Notes: a model not told the origin generated them from the letters alone. 8,761 bases of DNA from Gammaproteobacteria bacterium (GCA_028694565.1 JAQVKR010000085.1:1-8761), one strand, 5' to 3'. Positions 1 to 7,645 are shown, counted from the first letter of the stretch. Program-made: numbers and translations.

Positions 1-2
1 CC

Positions 3-380
3 CCCATGCTGGCGGGGCGGCGGGCGGAGTTCGCCGCCGCGCTGCTGATCGCCGCCGGCCTGTTCCAGCTGACCCCCCTGAAGGACTACTGCCTGACCCG
101 CTGCCGGTCGCCCCTGGGCCTGGTGCTGACCGAGTGGCGGCCGGGACCCGCCGGCGCCCTGCGCCTGGGCTGGCTGCACGGCCGCCACTGCGTCGGTTGC
201 TGCTGGGCATTGATGGGGCTCCTGTTCGTGTTCGGCGCCATGAACCTGCTCTGGGTCGCGGCGCTGTCGGTGCTGGTGCTGGCGGAGAAGGTGCTGGTGC
301 GGGGGCCGTGGCCGAGCCGGGTGCTGGGCGGTCTGCTGATTGCCTGGGGGCTGGGTCTGCTGATCCGCGGCGTCTATTGA
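3..380 (+). CDS. DUF2182 integral membrane protein, 3' part (partial at window edge)
   Basis: The reading frame is open to the left edge, so the ATG at 6 need not be the real start; 125 codons are visible before the TGA at 378-380. The visible part resembles the C-terminal half of DUF2182, a family annotated as predicted metal-binding integral membrane proteins. Counting from the Met at position 6, it shows the TPLK block (23-26), two cysteines in the CLTRC stretch (29 and 33), and the HCVGCCWALM block (61-70) with three cysteines. Hydrophobic segments lie at about 10-22, 67-95 and 106-122, so it should sit in the inner membrane. The cysteine/histidine cluster is the basis for the metal-binding suggestion; the real function is unknown. 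It ends 32 bases before pncC on the same strand and could be co-transcribed with it. The family call comes from memory of these motifs, without a search. Confidence 0.75.
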   Translation, partial: PMLAGRRAEFAAALLIAAGLFQLTPLKDYCLTRCRSPLGLVLTEWRPGPAGALRLGWLHGRHCVGCCWALMGLLFVFGAMNLLWVAALSVLVLAEKVLVRGPWPSRVLGGLLIAWGLGLLIRGVY

Positions 381-412
381 AGCGCCTCCGGCGACCCGGT
401 AAGTTGGTCGCC

Positions 413-916
413 ATGAACGGCGAAACCGAACTGGAGTCCCTGGCCCGGCGGGTGGGGGAGGCGCTGCTGGAACGGCGGCTGATGCTGGCCACCGCCGAGT
501 CCTGCACCGGCGGCTGGGTGGCCCAGGCCGTGACCGCCGTCGACGGCAGCTCGCAGTGGTTCGAGCGCGGTTTCGTCACCTACAGCAACGCGGCCAAGCA
601 GGAGCTGCTGTGGGTGCGGGCGGAGACGCTGGAAGCCCACGGCGCCGTGAGCGAGGCCACCGTGCTGGAGATGGCCACCGGCGCCCTGGCCCACAGCCGG
701 GCCCGGGTGGCGCTCTCCGTCAGCGGGGTGGCCGGTCCCACGGGCGGCACGCCGGAAAAGCCGGTGGGGACGGTCTGGCACGGCTGGGCGCTGGCGGGGC
801 TGCCGCCCCGGGCGCGCCTGTGCCACTACGACGGTGACCGCGCGTCCGTGCGCGAGCAGGCGGTGATCACCGCCCTGGCGGGGGTGCTCGAGCTGCTGGA
901 GGCACCGGCGGACTGA
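413..916 (+). CDS. pncC: Nicotinamide-nucleotide amidase (PncC/CinA C-terminal domain protein)
   Basis: The 167-residue product matches stand-alone PncC (E. coli YgaD) in length; it lacks the N-terminal COG1058 domain of full CinA. PncC deamidates nicotinamide mononucleotide to nicotinate mononucleotide, recycling NMN released by NAD-dependent DNA ligase. Visible family motifs are TAESCTGG (27-34) with the presumed nucleophile Ser30, the block around Tyr57-Ser-Asn and Lys62, and the glycine-rich VSGVAGPTGG (103-112) followed by PVGTVW (117-122). The ATG at 413 is chosen because the protein then begins just before the conserved first helix. The frame is open further left, to a GTG at 134, but that stretch overlaps the DUF2182 gene and does not resemble PncC. 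The ribosome site is weak (GGTAAG at 399-404). Lying upstream of recA is the usual gammaproteobacterial place for this gene. Confidence 0.93.
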   Translation: MNGETELESLARRVGEALLERRLMLATAESCTGGWVAQAVTAVDGSSQWFERGFVTYSNAAKQELLWVRAETLEAHGAVSEATVLEMATGALAHSRARVALSVSGVAGPTGGTPEKPVGTVWHGWALAGLPPRARLCHYDGDRASVREQAVITALAGVLELLEAPAD

Positions 917-920
917 CGCC

Positions 921-1457
921 ATGCCGCCCGAGCCTCCCGCCCGCGAACGCCTCTTCTTCGCCCTCTGGCCCGGGCCGGCGGTGCGCGCGGCCCTGGCCCG
1001 GCGGGCGCGGGAGGCCTGCGCCGGCCTGCGGGGGCGGCCGACTCCCGCGGACAACCTCCACGTGACCCTGGCGTTCCTGGGCTACCTGGACGCCGACACG
1101 CGCGGCTGCGTCGAGGCGGTGGCGGGGCGCCTGCCGTTCGAGTCCTTCGACCTGATCCTCGACCGCCTCGAGTACGTCCCCCGCAACCGCATCCTCTGGC
1201 TCGGCGCCGGGGAGCTGCCCATGCCCCTGGCGCGGCTGGCCGGCGGGCTGAGCGCCGGCCTGCGCGAGTGCGGCCACGAACCGGAACGGCGGCCCTTCCG
1301 CGCCCACGTCACCCTCATGCGCAAGCTCGACCGGCCGCCCCGGCGCCTGGCGCCGGAGCCGCTCGCCTGGCATGTGGACGGCTTCGCCCTGGTCCGCTCC
1401 CGTCTCGACCCGGAGGGGGCCCGCTACGAGGTGGTGGCGCGCTGGCCGGCCGGGTAG
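921..1457 (+). CDS. thpR: RNA 2',3'-cyclic phosphodiesterase (2H / LigT family)
   Basis: The 178-residue protein belongs to the two-histidine (2H) phosphoesterases. The two HxTx signatures are His47-Val-Thr49-Leu inside NLHVTLAFLG and His129-Val-Thr131-Leu inside FRAHVTLMRK, spaced as expected for two pseudo-symmetric lobes. ThpR-type enzymes hydrolyse 2',3'-cyclic phosphate ends of RNA to 2'-phosphate, and can join 2',5' ends in vitro; the enzyme should be cytosolic. The RLFFALWP opening (10-17) is also typical. The ATG at 921 lies four bases after the pncC stop, so the two genes are probably co-transcribed and translationally coupled. A possible ribosome site, GGAG at 898-901, is rather far away. 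The gene ends 156 bases before recA. The physiological substrate is not evident from the sequence. Confidence 0.92.
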   Translation: MPPEPPARERLFFALWPGPAVRAALARRAREACAGLRGRPTPADNLHVTLAFLGYLDADTRGCVEAVAGRLPFESFDLILDRLEYVPRNRILWLGAGELPMPLARLAGGLSAGLRECGHEPERRPFRAHVTLMRKLDRPPRRLAPEPLAWHVDGFALVRSRLDPEGARYEVVARWPAG

Positions 1458-1541
1458 CCCGCTGACCGGCAATTCCGCTTTTCACCCCCCTTTCCAAACG
1501 GCAGACGGGCAAGGGCAGGGCTAGGAGCCCGTTTCCAGGTA

Positions 1542-1550
1542 TGGGATAAT
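1542..1550 (+). promoter_or_regulatory. Extended -10 promoter element for recA
   Basis: TGGGATAAT has the TGn extension directly before a GATAAT -10 hexamer (1545-1550; five of six matches to TATAAT). No good -35 hexamer lies 16-18 bases upstream, which fits extended -10 dependence or an activated or repressed promoter. The start of transcription would fall at about 1556-1558, giving a leader of about 57 bases. No CTGT-N8-ACAG LexA site was found on either strand between 1458 and 1613. Confidence 0.5.
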
Positions 1551-1566
1551 TTTCGTTTGGATTTCA

Positions 1567-1588
1567 GCCGGGCCCCCCGGGGCCCGGC
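1567..1588 (+). repeat. Perfect 10-bp GC-rich hairpin in the recA leader
   Basis: GCCGGGCCCC (1567-1576) and GGGGCCCGGC (1579-1588) are exact reverse complements with only CC between them, so in RNA the top one or two pairs must open to form a loop. If transcription starts near 1557, the stem begins about ten bases from the mRNA 5' end and ends 15 bases before the ribosome site. It could protect the 5' end of the mRNA or affect early elongation. There is no following T-run, so it is not a terminator. Confidence 0.6.
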
Positions 1589-1613
1589 CCGGACGCCGAT
1601 CACAGGAGCGACG

Positions 1614-2644
<1,031 letters not shown>

Positions 2645-2648
<4 letters not shown>

Positions 2649-3097
2649 GCGAGCAGGCCGATGTCCGGGCCGCGGCGCTCAAGCGCCTGGCCCGGCGCGA
2701 ATATGCCCGCGGCGAGCTGCGGGCGCGGCTGCTCCACGGGGGGCTCCCAGCCGCGGCGGTGGACGCCGAGCTGGACGCCCTGGTCCGGGAGGGGCTGCTG
2801 AGCGACGAGCGCTTCTGCGAGGTGTTCATCCGCACCCGCGCCGGCAACGGCTACGGGCCGCTGCGCATCCGCCAGGAGCTGGGCCAGCGCGGCGTCGACG
2901 AGGCGCTGGCCGGCCAGGCGCTCGCGGCGGCGGAGGCCGACTGGGCCGCGCTCGCCGCGGAGGTGCGTCACCGCCGCTTCGGGGAGCGGCTTCCCCGCGG
3001 CTATCCGGAGTGGGCGAAGCAGGCGCGCTTTCTCCAGTACCGGGGCTTCGGCAGCGAGACGATTCGCGCCGCCCTGGGCGGCGGCGCCGACGACTAG
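2645..3097 (+). CDS. recX: RecX, regulator of RecA (inferred CTG start overlapping the recA stop)
   Basis: RecX binds RecA filaments and limits their extension and activity. The frame holds clear RecX signatures: [21 protein letters not shown] in the first helical repeat, [31 protein letters not shown], and [11 protein letters not shown] near the C-terminus. The only ATG, GTG or TTG in frame near the 5' end is the GTG at 2759, which would delete the whole first helical repeat. Starting at CTG (2645-2647), which shares bases with the recA stop as CTGA, gives 150 residues, the usual RecX length. GAGG at 2634-2637 lies seven bases before it. The coding homology from 2648 on is seen directly; CTG as the initiator is inferred. 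Coupling to recA translation would keep RecX tied to RecA. A shorter GTG-started product cannot be excluded. Confidence 0.9.
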
Positions 3098-3108
3098 GCG
3101 CCGGCGCC
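3082..3108 (+). repeat. Palindromic GC-rich element at the recX end, upstream of alaS
   Basis: CGGCGCC (3082-3088) and GGCGCCG (3097-3103) form a 7-bp stem across the recX stop codon. In addition GGCGCCGGCGCC (3097-3108) is itself a perfect 12-bp palindrome. No T-run follows, so an intrinsic terminator is not supported. The element lies 47 bases before the alaS ATG. Confidence 0.4.
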
Positions 3109-3155
3109 GCACGACAAGAACATCCATAAAGCAAGACCAAGACCGAGGCGGTCCG

Positions 3156-5795
3156 ATGACGACGAGCAGTGCAGCACTGAGACAGGCCTTCCTGGAGTAC
3201 TTCCAGCGCCAGGGCCACACCGTGGTGGCCAGCAGTCCGCTGGTGCCCGGCAACGACCCCACCCTGCTGTTCACCAACGCGGGAATGGTGCAGTTCAAGG
3301 ACGTGTTCCTCGGCCGCGAGCAGCGCCCCTACAGCCGCGCCGCCACCTCCCAGCGCTGCGTCCGGGCCGGCGGCAAGCACAACGACCTCGAGAACGTGGG
3401 CTACACCGCCCGCCACCACATCTTCTTCGAGATGCTGGGCAACTTCAGCTTCGGCGACTACTTCAAGCGCGAGGCCATCGGCTTCGCCTGGGAGTTCCTC
3501 ACCGGGGTGCTCGCCCTGCCAGCCGAGCGGCTGTGGGTGACCGTCTACCAGGACGACGAGGAGGCCGCGGACATCTGGCTCCGCGAGATCGGCGTCGATC
3601 CGGCCCGCTTCACCCGCATCGGCGACAAGCCCGGCGGGAAGCAGTACGAGAGCGACAACTTCTGGTCCATGGGCGATACCGGCCCCTGCGGCCCCTGCTC
3701 GGAGATCTTCTACGACCACGGCCCGGAGGTGGCGGGCGGCCCCCCCGGCAGCCCCGACGAGGACGGCGATCGCTACATCGAGATCTGGAACCTCGTGTTC
3801 ATGCAGTACGACCGCGCCGCCGACGGCACCCTCAATCCCCTGCCCAAGCCCTCGGTGGACACCGGCATGGGGCTGGAGCGGCTGGCGGCGGTGATGCAGG
3901 GGGTGCACAGCAACTACGGGATCGATCTCTTCCACCACCTCATCGAGGCGGCGGCGGCGCTGGCGGGTCTCGACAGCACGGCCAACGTCTCCCTGCGGGT
4001 CATCGCCGACCACATCCGCTCCTGCAGCTTCCTGGTGACCGACGGCGTGCTGCCCTCCAACGAGGGGCGCGGCTACGTCCTCCGCCGCATCATCCGCCGG
4101 GCCATCCGCCACGGCCACAAGCTGGGCCTGCGCGAGCCCTTCTTCCACAAGCTGGTGGCCCCGCTGGTGGCGGAGATGGGCGCGGCCTACCCGGAGCTGG
4201 CCGCGGCCCAGGCCCAGGTGGAGCGGGTGCTCGCCCGCGAGGAGGAGCGCTTCGCCGAAACCCTCGACCAGGGCCTGCGCATCTACGAGGAGAAGACCGC
4301 CGGCCTCGACCGGGGCGGGGTGATCCCGGGCGATGTCCTGTTCCTGCTCTACGACACCTACGGCTTCCCGGTGGACCTCACCGCCGACATCGCCCGCGAG
4401 CGGGGCCTGGGCGTGGACATGGCCGGCTTCGAGCGCGAGATGGAGGGCCAGCGGGAGCGGGCCCGCGCCGCCAGCCAGTTCAAGTCTGTGGAGATGGGAG
4501 GCATCACCGCGGAGGGGAGCACCGCCTTCACGGGCTACGAGCGACTAGTGGATCAAGGTCAAGTGCTGCAGATGACGAGCAGCGAGGATCTCGCCCCGGC
4601 GTCGGCGCTCGCGGCCGGGGACAGTGGGAGTGTGGTTCTCGATCAGACCCCTTTCTACGCAGAGTCGGGTGGCCAGGTGGGCGACCACGGCCGCCTGCTG
4701 GGCAGGGGTGTGGAGTTCGTGGTGGAAGATACCCTCAAGGTGGGACAGGTCTTCGTCCACAAGGGGCGGGTGGTCTCCGGTGCCCTCCATGTGGGCGATG
4801 CGGTGCGCGCTGAGGTGAACGAGGCCGAGCGCGGCGCCACCGCCTGCAACCACTCGGCCACCCACCTGCTGCACGCGGCGCTGCGCTGGGTGCTGGGCGG
4901 GCACGTGACCCAGAAGGGCTCGCTGGTGGAGCCCGGCCGGCTGCGCTTCGACTTCTCCCACTTCGAGCCCATGACCGCCGCGGAGCTGCGCGAGGTGGAG
5001 CGGCTGGTGAATGATCAGATCCGCGCCAACCTGCCGGTGCAGGCCGACGAGATGACCTATGACGAGGCTATCGAGCGCGGCGCCATGGCGCTGTTCGGCG
5101 AGAAGTACGGCGATCGGGTGCGGGTGCTCAGCATGGGCGAGTTCTCCACCGAGCTGTGCGGCGGCATCCACGTGCGCCGCACCGGCGACATCGGCCTGTT
5201 CAAGATCGTGGCCGAGGCGGGCGTGGCTGCCGGCGTGCGCCGCATCGAGGCGGTGACCGGCGCCGGCGCCCTGGAGTGGGTGGAGGGCATGCAGGCCCAG
5301 CTGGAGCACATCGGCGCGCTGTTCAAGGGCGGACGCGAACAGCTCGACGTGCGCGTGGCCCAGGCCCTGGAGCGCAGCCGGGCCCTGGAGAAGGAGCTGG
5401 AACGGCTGAAGGGCCGGCTCGCCAGCGCCGCCGGCTCAGATCTGGCCGGACAGGCGCAGGAGATCGGCGGGGTGAAGGTGCTGGCCGCGCGGCTGGACGG
5501 GGCCGATCCCAAGTCCCTGCGCGAGACCCTGGATCAGCTGAAGAACAAGATGGGCACCGCCGCCATCGTGCTCGCCACCGTGAGCGAGGGCAAGGTGACC
5601 CTGGTGGCCGGCGTCACCAAGGACGCCACCGGTCGCCTCAAGGCCGGCGAGCTGGTCAACGTGGTGGCCAGCCGCGTGGGCGGGCGCGGCGGCGGCCGGC
5701 CCGACATGGCCCAGGCGGGCGGCACCCAGCCGGAGAACCTGGACGGGGCGCTGGCGGACGTGCCGGGCTGGGTGGCGGAGCAGCTGGGCGCCTGA
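3156..5795 (+). CDS. alaS: Alanyl-tRNA synthetase
   Basis: The 879-residue class II synthetase charges tRNA-Ala in the cytosol and clears mischarged Ser- and Gly-tRNA-Ala; E. coli AlaRS is almost the same length (876). Visible regions are the class II catalytic core with [14 protein letters not shown] (91-104) and motif 3 TGMGLER (236-242), the tRNA-recognition helices to about 460, the editing domain with the zinc-type residues His566, His570 (HSATH), Cys668 and His672 (CGGIH), a coiled helical linker at about 725-760, and the C-Ala domain with the glycine-rich [10 protein letters not shown] (842-851). The ATG at 3156 has GAGG (3145-3148) seven bases upstream. The 58-base gap after recX contains no clear promoter, so alaS may be read from recA as well as from a weak local start. 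Codons for residues about 447-532 use A/T third positions much more often than the rest of the gene. Confidence 0.99.
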   Translation: MTTSSAALRQAFLEYFQRQGHTVVASSPLVPGNDPTLLFTNAGMVQFKDVFLGREQRPYSRAATSQRCVRAGGKHNDLENVGYTARHHIFFEMLGNFSFGDYFKREAIGFAWEFLTGVLALPAERLWVTVYQDDEEAADIWLREIGVDPARFTRIGDKPGGKQYESDNFWSMGDTGPCGPCSEIFYDHGPEVAGGPPGSPDEDGDRYIEIWNLVFMQYDRAADGTLNPLPKPSVDTGMGLERLAAVMQGVHSNYGIDLFHHLIEAAAALAGLDSTANVSLRVIADHIRSCSFLVTDGVLPSNEGRGYVLRRIIRRAIRHGHKLGLREPFFHKLVAPLVAEMGAAYPELAAAQAQVERVLAREEERFAETLDQGLRIYEEKTAGLDRGGVIPGDVLFLLYDTYGFPVDLTADIARERGLGVDMAGFEREMEGQRERARAASQFKSVEMGGITAEGSTAFTGYERLVDQGQVLQMTSSEDLAPASALAAGDSGSVVLDQTPFYAESGGQVGDHGRLLGRGVEFVVEDTLKVGQVFVHKGRVVSGALHVGDAVRAEVNEAERGATACNHSATHLLHAALRWVLGGHVTQKGSLVEPGRLRFDFSHFEPMTAAELREVERLVNDQIRANLPVQADEMTYDEAIERGAMALFGEKYGDRVRVLSMGEFSTELCGGIHVRRTGDIGLFKIVAEAGVAAGVRRIEAVTGAGALEWVEGMQAQLEHIGALFKGGREQLDVRVAQALERSRALEKELERLKGRLASAAGSDLAGQAQEIGGVKVLAARLDGADPKSLRETLDQLKNKMGTAAIVLATVSEGKVTLVAGVTKDATGRLKAGELVNVVASRVGGRGGGRPDMAQAGGTQPENLDGALADVPGWVAEQLGA

Positions 5796-5797
5796 TG

Positions 5798-5826
5798 TTT
5801 AGATTTCCGGTGGATAAACCTATAAA
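5798..5826 (+). promoter_or_regulatory. Sigma70-like promoter for lysC
   Basis: TTTAGA (5798-5803, four of six to TTGACA) is separated by 17 bases from TATAAA (5821-5826, five of six to TATAAT). It lies in a short AT-rich gap that starts two bases after the alaS stop, a strong contrast with the GC-rich surroundings. The predicted start, at about 5832-5834, leaves a leader of about 25 bases, too short for a lysine riboswitch. Confidence 0.6.
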
Positions 5827-5858
5827 ATAACGCGTTTTTATCGCCCAAGAGGCAGTAC

Positions 5859-7103
5859 ATGGCACTTATTGTTCAGAAGTACGGCGGTACCTCGGTGGGC
5901 ACCATCGAGCGCATCGAGAACGTGGCCGAGAAGGTCGGCAGGGCCCGGGATGCGGGCAACAGCGTGGTGGTGGTGGTCTCCGCCATGAGCGGGGAGACCA
6001 ACCGCCTGCTCGAGCTGGCCCGCGGGATCGACCAGAACCCCACCCAGCGCGAAATGGATGTGCTGGTCTCGACCGGCGAGCAGGTGACCATCGCGCTGCT
6101 CAGCATGGCGCTGACCAAGCGCGGCTGCCCGGCCCGCTCCTACACCGGCGGCCAGGTGAAGATCCTGACCGACAGCGCCCACACCAAGGCGCGCATCCTC
6201 GACATCGAGACCGAGCGCATGCGCGCCGACCTCGACGCCGGCCGCGTCCTGGTGGTGGCCGGCTTCCAGGGGGTGGACGAGGGCGGCAACATCACCACGC
6301 TCGGCCGCGGCGGCTCCGACACCACCGCCGTGGCCCTGGCCGCGGCGCTGAAGGCCGACGAGTGCCAGATCTACACCGACGTGGACGGCGTCTACACCAC
6401 CGACCCGCGGGTGGTCCCCGATGCCCGGCGGCTCGATCGCATCACCTTCGAGGAGATGCTGGAGATGGCGAGCCTCGGCTCCAAGGTGCTGCAGATCCGC
6501 TCGGTGGAGTTCGCCGGCAAGTACAACGTCCCCCTGCGCGTGCTGTCGAGCTTCGAAGAGGGCCCCGGCACGCTGATCACCTACGAGGAAGAGGACCAGG
6601 CTATGGAACAACCCGAAATCTCCGGCATCGCCTTCAACCGGGACGAGGCGAAGCTGACCATCACCGGCGTGCCTGACCGCCCGGGCGTGGCCTACAAGAT
6701 CCTGGGCCCCATCGGCGAGAGCAACATCGAGGTGGACATGATCGTCCAGAACGTGGGGGCGGACGAGACCACCGACTTCACCTTCACCGTCCACCGCAAC
6801 GACTATGAAAAGGCGCTCGGGCTGCTGGAGCGGACCGCCGCCGACCTCGGCGCCCGCTCCGTGAGCGGCGACAAGAAGATCGCCAAGATCTCCCTCGTGG
6901 GCGTGGGCATGCGCTCCCATGCCGGCATCGCCAGCAGGATGTTCGAGTGCCTGGCGAAGGAGGGCATCAACATCCAGATGATCTCCACCTCGGAGATCAA
7001 GATCTCCGTGGTCATCGACGAGAAGTACCTGGAGCTCGGCGTGCGCGCTCTGCACTCGGGCTTCGGACTGGAAGGGGCGCAGGAGGAGACCACCTCCTCC
7101 TGA
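5859..7103 (+). CDS. lysC: Aspartate kinase
   Basis: The 414-residue monofunctional aspartokinase phosphorylates L-aspartate, the first step toward lysine, threonine, methionine and diaminopimelate. The kinase domain opens with KYGGTSV (7-13) and contains SAMSGETN (41-48) and [11 protein letters not shown] (146-156). Two ACT domains follow at about 265-335 ([12 protein letters not shown]) and 343-405 ([16 protein letters not shown], ending in the TSEIKISV strand); these bind lysine and/or threonine for feedback inhibition. The ATG at 5859 has AAGAGG (5847-5852) six bases before it. Met249 (6603) has its own strong ribosome site and aligns, from memory, with the start of the separately made beta subunit of alpha/beta aspartokinases such as C. 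glutamicum LysC. The alaS-lysC-csrA order is also seen in Pseudomonas. A perfect hairpin spans the stop codon. Confidence 0.98.
   Translation: MALIVQKYGGTSVGTIERIENVAEKVGRARDAGNSVVVVVSAMSGETNRLLELARGIDQNPTQREMDVLVSTGEQVTIALLSMALTKRGCPARSYTGGQVKILTDSAHTKARILDIETERMRADLDAGRVLVVAGFQGVDEGGNITTLGRGGSDTTAVALAAALKADECQIYTDVDGVYTTDPRVVPDARRLDRITFEEMLEMASLGSKVLQIRSVEFAGKYNVPLRVLSSFEEGPGTLITYEEEDQAMEQPEISGIAFNRDEAKLTITGVPDRPGVAYKILGPIGESNIEVDMIVQNVGADETTDFTFTVHRNDYEKALGLLERTAADLGARSVSGDKKIAKISLVGVGMRSHAGIASRMFECLAKEGINIQMISTSEIKISVVIDEKYLELGVRALHSGFGLEGAQEETTSS
6591..6605 (+). promoter_or_regulatory. Internal ribosome site and ATG for a possible LysC beta subunit
   Basis: GAGGA (6591-6595) lies seven bases before an in-frame ATG (6603-6605) that encodes Met249 of LysC; a second GAGGA is at 6585-6589. 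Initiation here would give a 166-residue polypeptide made of both ACT domains. Alpha/beta aspartokinases of Bacillus and Corynebacterium use exactly this in-frame arrangement. Use in this organism is inferred. Confidence 0.5.
7080..7102 (+). repeat. Perfect 9-bp hairpin across the lysC stop codon
   Basis: CAGGAGGAG (7080-7088) pairs exactly with CTCCTCCTG (7094-7102) around the five-base loop ACCAC. The left arm contains AGGAGG and the right arm the anti-Shine-Dalgarno-like CCTCCT. No T-run follows, so it is not a standard terminator; it may stabilise the lysC 3' end or act in the csrA leader. Confidence 0.55.
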
Positions 7104-7128
7104 CGTCCCGACGCGGGGTCCACCCGGG

Positions 7129-7172
7129 CGGGTCGGTCGCGCCAAGGTTCAAGGGGAGGCGCGACCGGTCCG
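7129..7172 (+). repeat. Long imperfect hairpin in the lysC-csrA gap
   Basis: GGTCGCGCC (7135-7143) and GGCGCGACC (7158-7166) are exact reverse complements with a 14-base loop. The stem extends outward to 7129 and 7172 with four further Watson-Crick pairs and two G-T pairs, about 15 pairs in total. The following bases are G-rich with no T-run. It may be an RNA processing or stability element rather than an intrinsic terminator. Confidence 0.5.
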
Positions 7173-7249
7173 GCGGGGAGGGTCCTGAAACAGCCAGGGA
7201 AGGACTGTGGCGCTGCCATAACACAAGCGTGGCCGGGTCCCATACAGGG

Positions 7250-7290
7250 TTGAAACATTATTGTCAAACATTGTCACAGTCGCTTGATAT
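7250..7290 (+). promoter_or_regulatory. AT-rich csrA upstream region with a TTGTCA tandem repeat
   Basis: This is the only AT-rich stretch in the 262-base gap before csrA, so a csrA promoter is likely near here. It holds TTGAAA (7250-7255) and two TTGTCA hexamers (7261-7266 and 7271-7276) exactly ten bases apart. TTGTCA is also a fair -35 match, but no convincing -10 lies at the right distance (TGATAT at 7285-7290 is weak). Promoter position and operator role are uncertain. Confidence 0.35.
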
Positions 7291-7352
7291 CCAACCCCAA
7301 CCCGGGAACCCTGAAGCAGCACCGGAATCATAAAACGACGCAATAGGGAAGT

Positions 7353-7360
7353 GAGGTGAT
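7353..7360 (+). promoter_or_regulatory. Strong csrA ribosome binding site
   Basis: GAGGTGAT is an uninterrupted eight-base match to the complement of the 16S rRNA 3' end and ends five bases before the ATG at 7366. It rules out the in-frame TTG at 7360 as the start, since that codon begins within the site. AGGGA (7345-7349), just upstream, is a possible CsrA-binding GGA motif. Confidence 0.75.
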
Positions 7361-7365
7361 TGACG

Positions 7366-7560
7366 ATGTTAATTCTGACAAGGCGTGTCGGTGAAACCCT
7401 GATGATTGGCGACGAAGTCACCGTGACGGTGCTCGGGGTCAAGGGAAACCAGGTGCGGATCGGCGTGAGCGCCCCCAAGGACGTCTCCGTTCATCGCGAG
7501 GAGATCTACCAGCGCATCCAGCACGAGAAGGAGGGCGAACCGGATAGCAATACCGGTTGA
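7366..7560 (+). CDS. csrA: Carbon storage regulator CsrA/RsmA
   Basis: The 64-residue RNA-binding dimer recognises GGA motifs in mRNA leaders and controls translation or stability of carbon-metabolism, motility and biofilm genes; it is usually antagonised by CsrB/RsmZ-type small RNAs. The sequence is classic from [18 protein letters not shown] onward. The RNA-contact elements are Leu4 in the first strand and Arg44 in [11 protein letters not shown] (42-52). The C-terminal tail after Lys55 is short and polar. The ATG at 7366 is chosen because CsrA proteins begin MLIL and a strong ribosome site lies directly upstream. The gene is preceded by a 262-base gap holding several GGA motifs (at 7177, 7198, 7202, 7305, 7324 and 7347), compatible with autoregulation, and is followed by a terminator and tRNA-Ser(GCU), as in E. 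coli. Confidence 0.98.
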   Translation: MLILTRRVGETLMIGDEVTVTVLGVKGNQVRIGVSAPKDVSVHREEIYQRIQHEKEGEPDSNTG

Positions 7561-7585
7561 TCCACAGCCCTTTCAGCCCCCCTTG

Positions 7586-7620
7586 GAAGGCCGATCGTGT
7601 TCTACACATCGGCCTTCTTT
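7586..7620 (+). terminator. Intrinsic terminator after csrA
   Basis: GAAGGCCGAT (7586-7595) pairs exactly with ATCGGCCTTC (7608-7617). Three more pairs (GTG 7597-7599 with CAC 7605-7607) form above a bulged C. The 3' side runs into CTTCTTT, a modest T-tract. It lies 25 bases past the csrA stop, so it should end csrA transcripts before the tRNA gene. Confidence 0.75.
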
Positions 7621-7631
7621 CATGCTATTCT
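7603..7631 (+). promoter_or_regulatory. Candidate promoter for tRNA-Ser(GCU)
   Basis: TACACA (7603-7608, four of six to TTGACA) and TATTCT (7626-7631, four of six to TATAAT) are 17 bases apart. The following TCGCGCTCG is a GC-rich discriminator of the kind seen on stringently controlled stable-RNA promoters. The -35 box falls in the loop and 3' arm of the csrA terminator. The call rests on short matches. Confidence 0.45.
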
Positions 7632-7645
7632 TCGCGCTCGTTTTT

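Noticed and set aside
134..412. N-terminal extension of PncC starting at GTG 134
   Set aside because: It overlaps the DUF2182 gene in another frame, its translation is low-complexity, and stand-alone PncC proteins start near the ATG at 413.
1445..1482. Possible terminator after thpR (GCCGG/CCGGC with an inner CGGG-TAG-CCCG stem)
   Set aside because: The outer stem is only five pairs, interrupted, and the nearest T-run is four T residues nine bases away; too weak to annotate.
2826..4148. A 440-codon open frame on the minus strand opposite recX/alaS
   Set aside because: Long antisense frames are expected opposite GC-rich genes with strong third-position bias; the translation is low-complexity (His/Val/Ala/Gly-rich) and covers well-identified recX and alaS.
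4543..4553. ACTAGTGGATC in alaS resembles a cloning-vector polylinker junction
   Set aside because: The match stops after 11 bases, the alaS frame continues through it and the protein still looks like AlaRS, so it is coincidence and not vector sequence.
5796..5858. Lysine riboswitch before lysC
   Set aside because: The gap is only 63 bases and holds a promoter; there is no room for an L-box aptamer.
5838..7145. A 435-codon open frame on the minus strand opposite lysC
   Set aside because: Mirror of the lysC codon bias; low-complexity translation with no recognisable domain and no ribosome site that outweighs the clear lysC gene.
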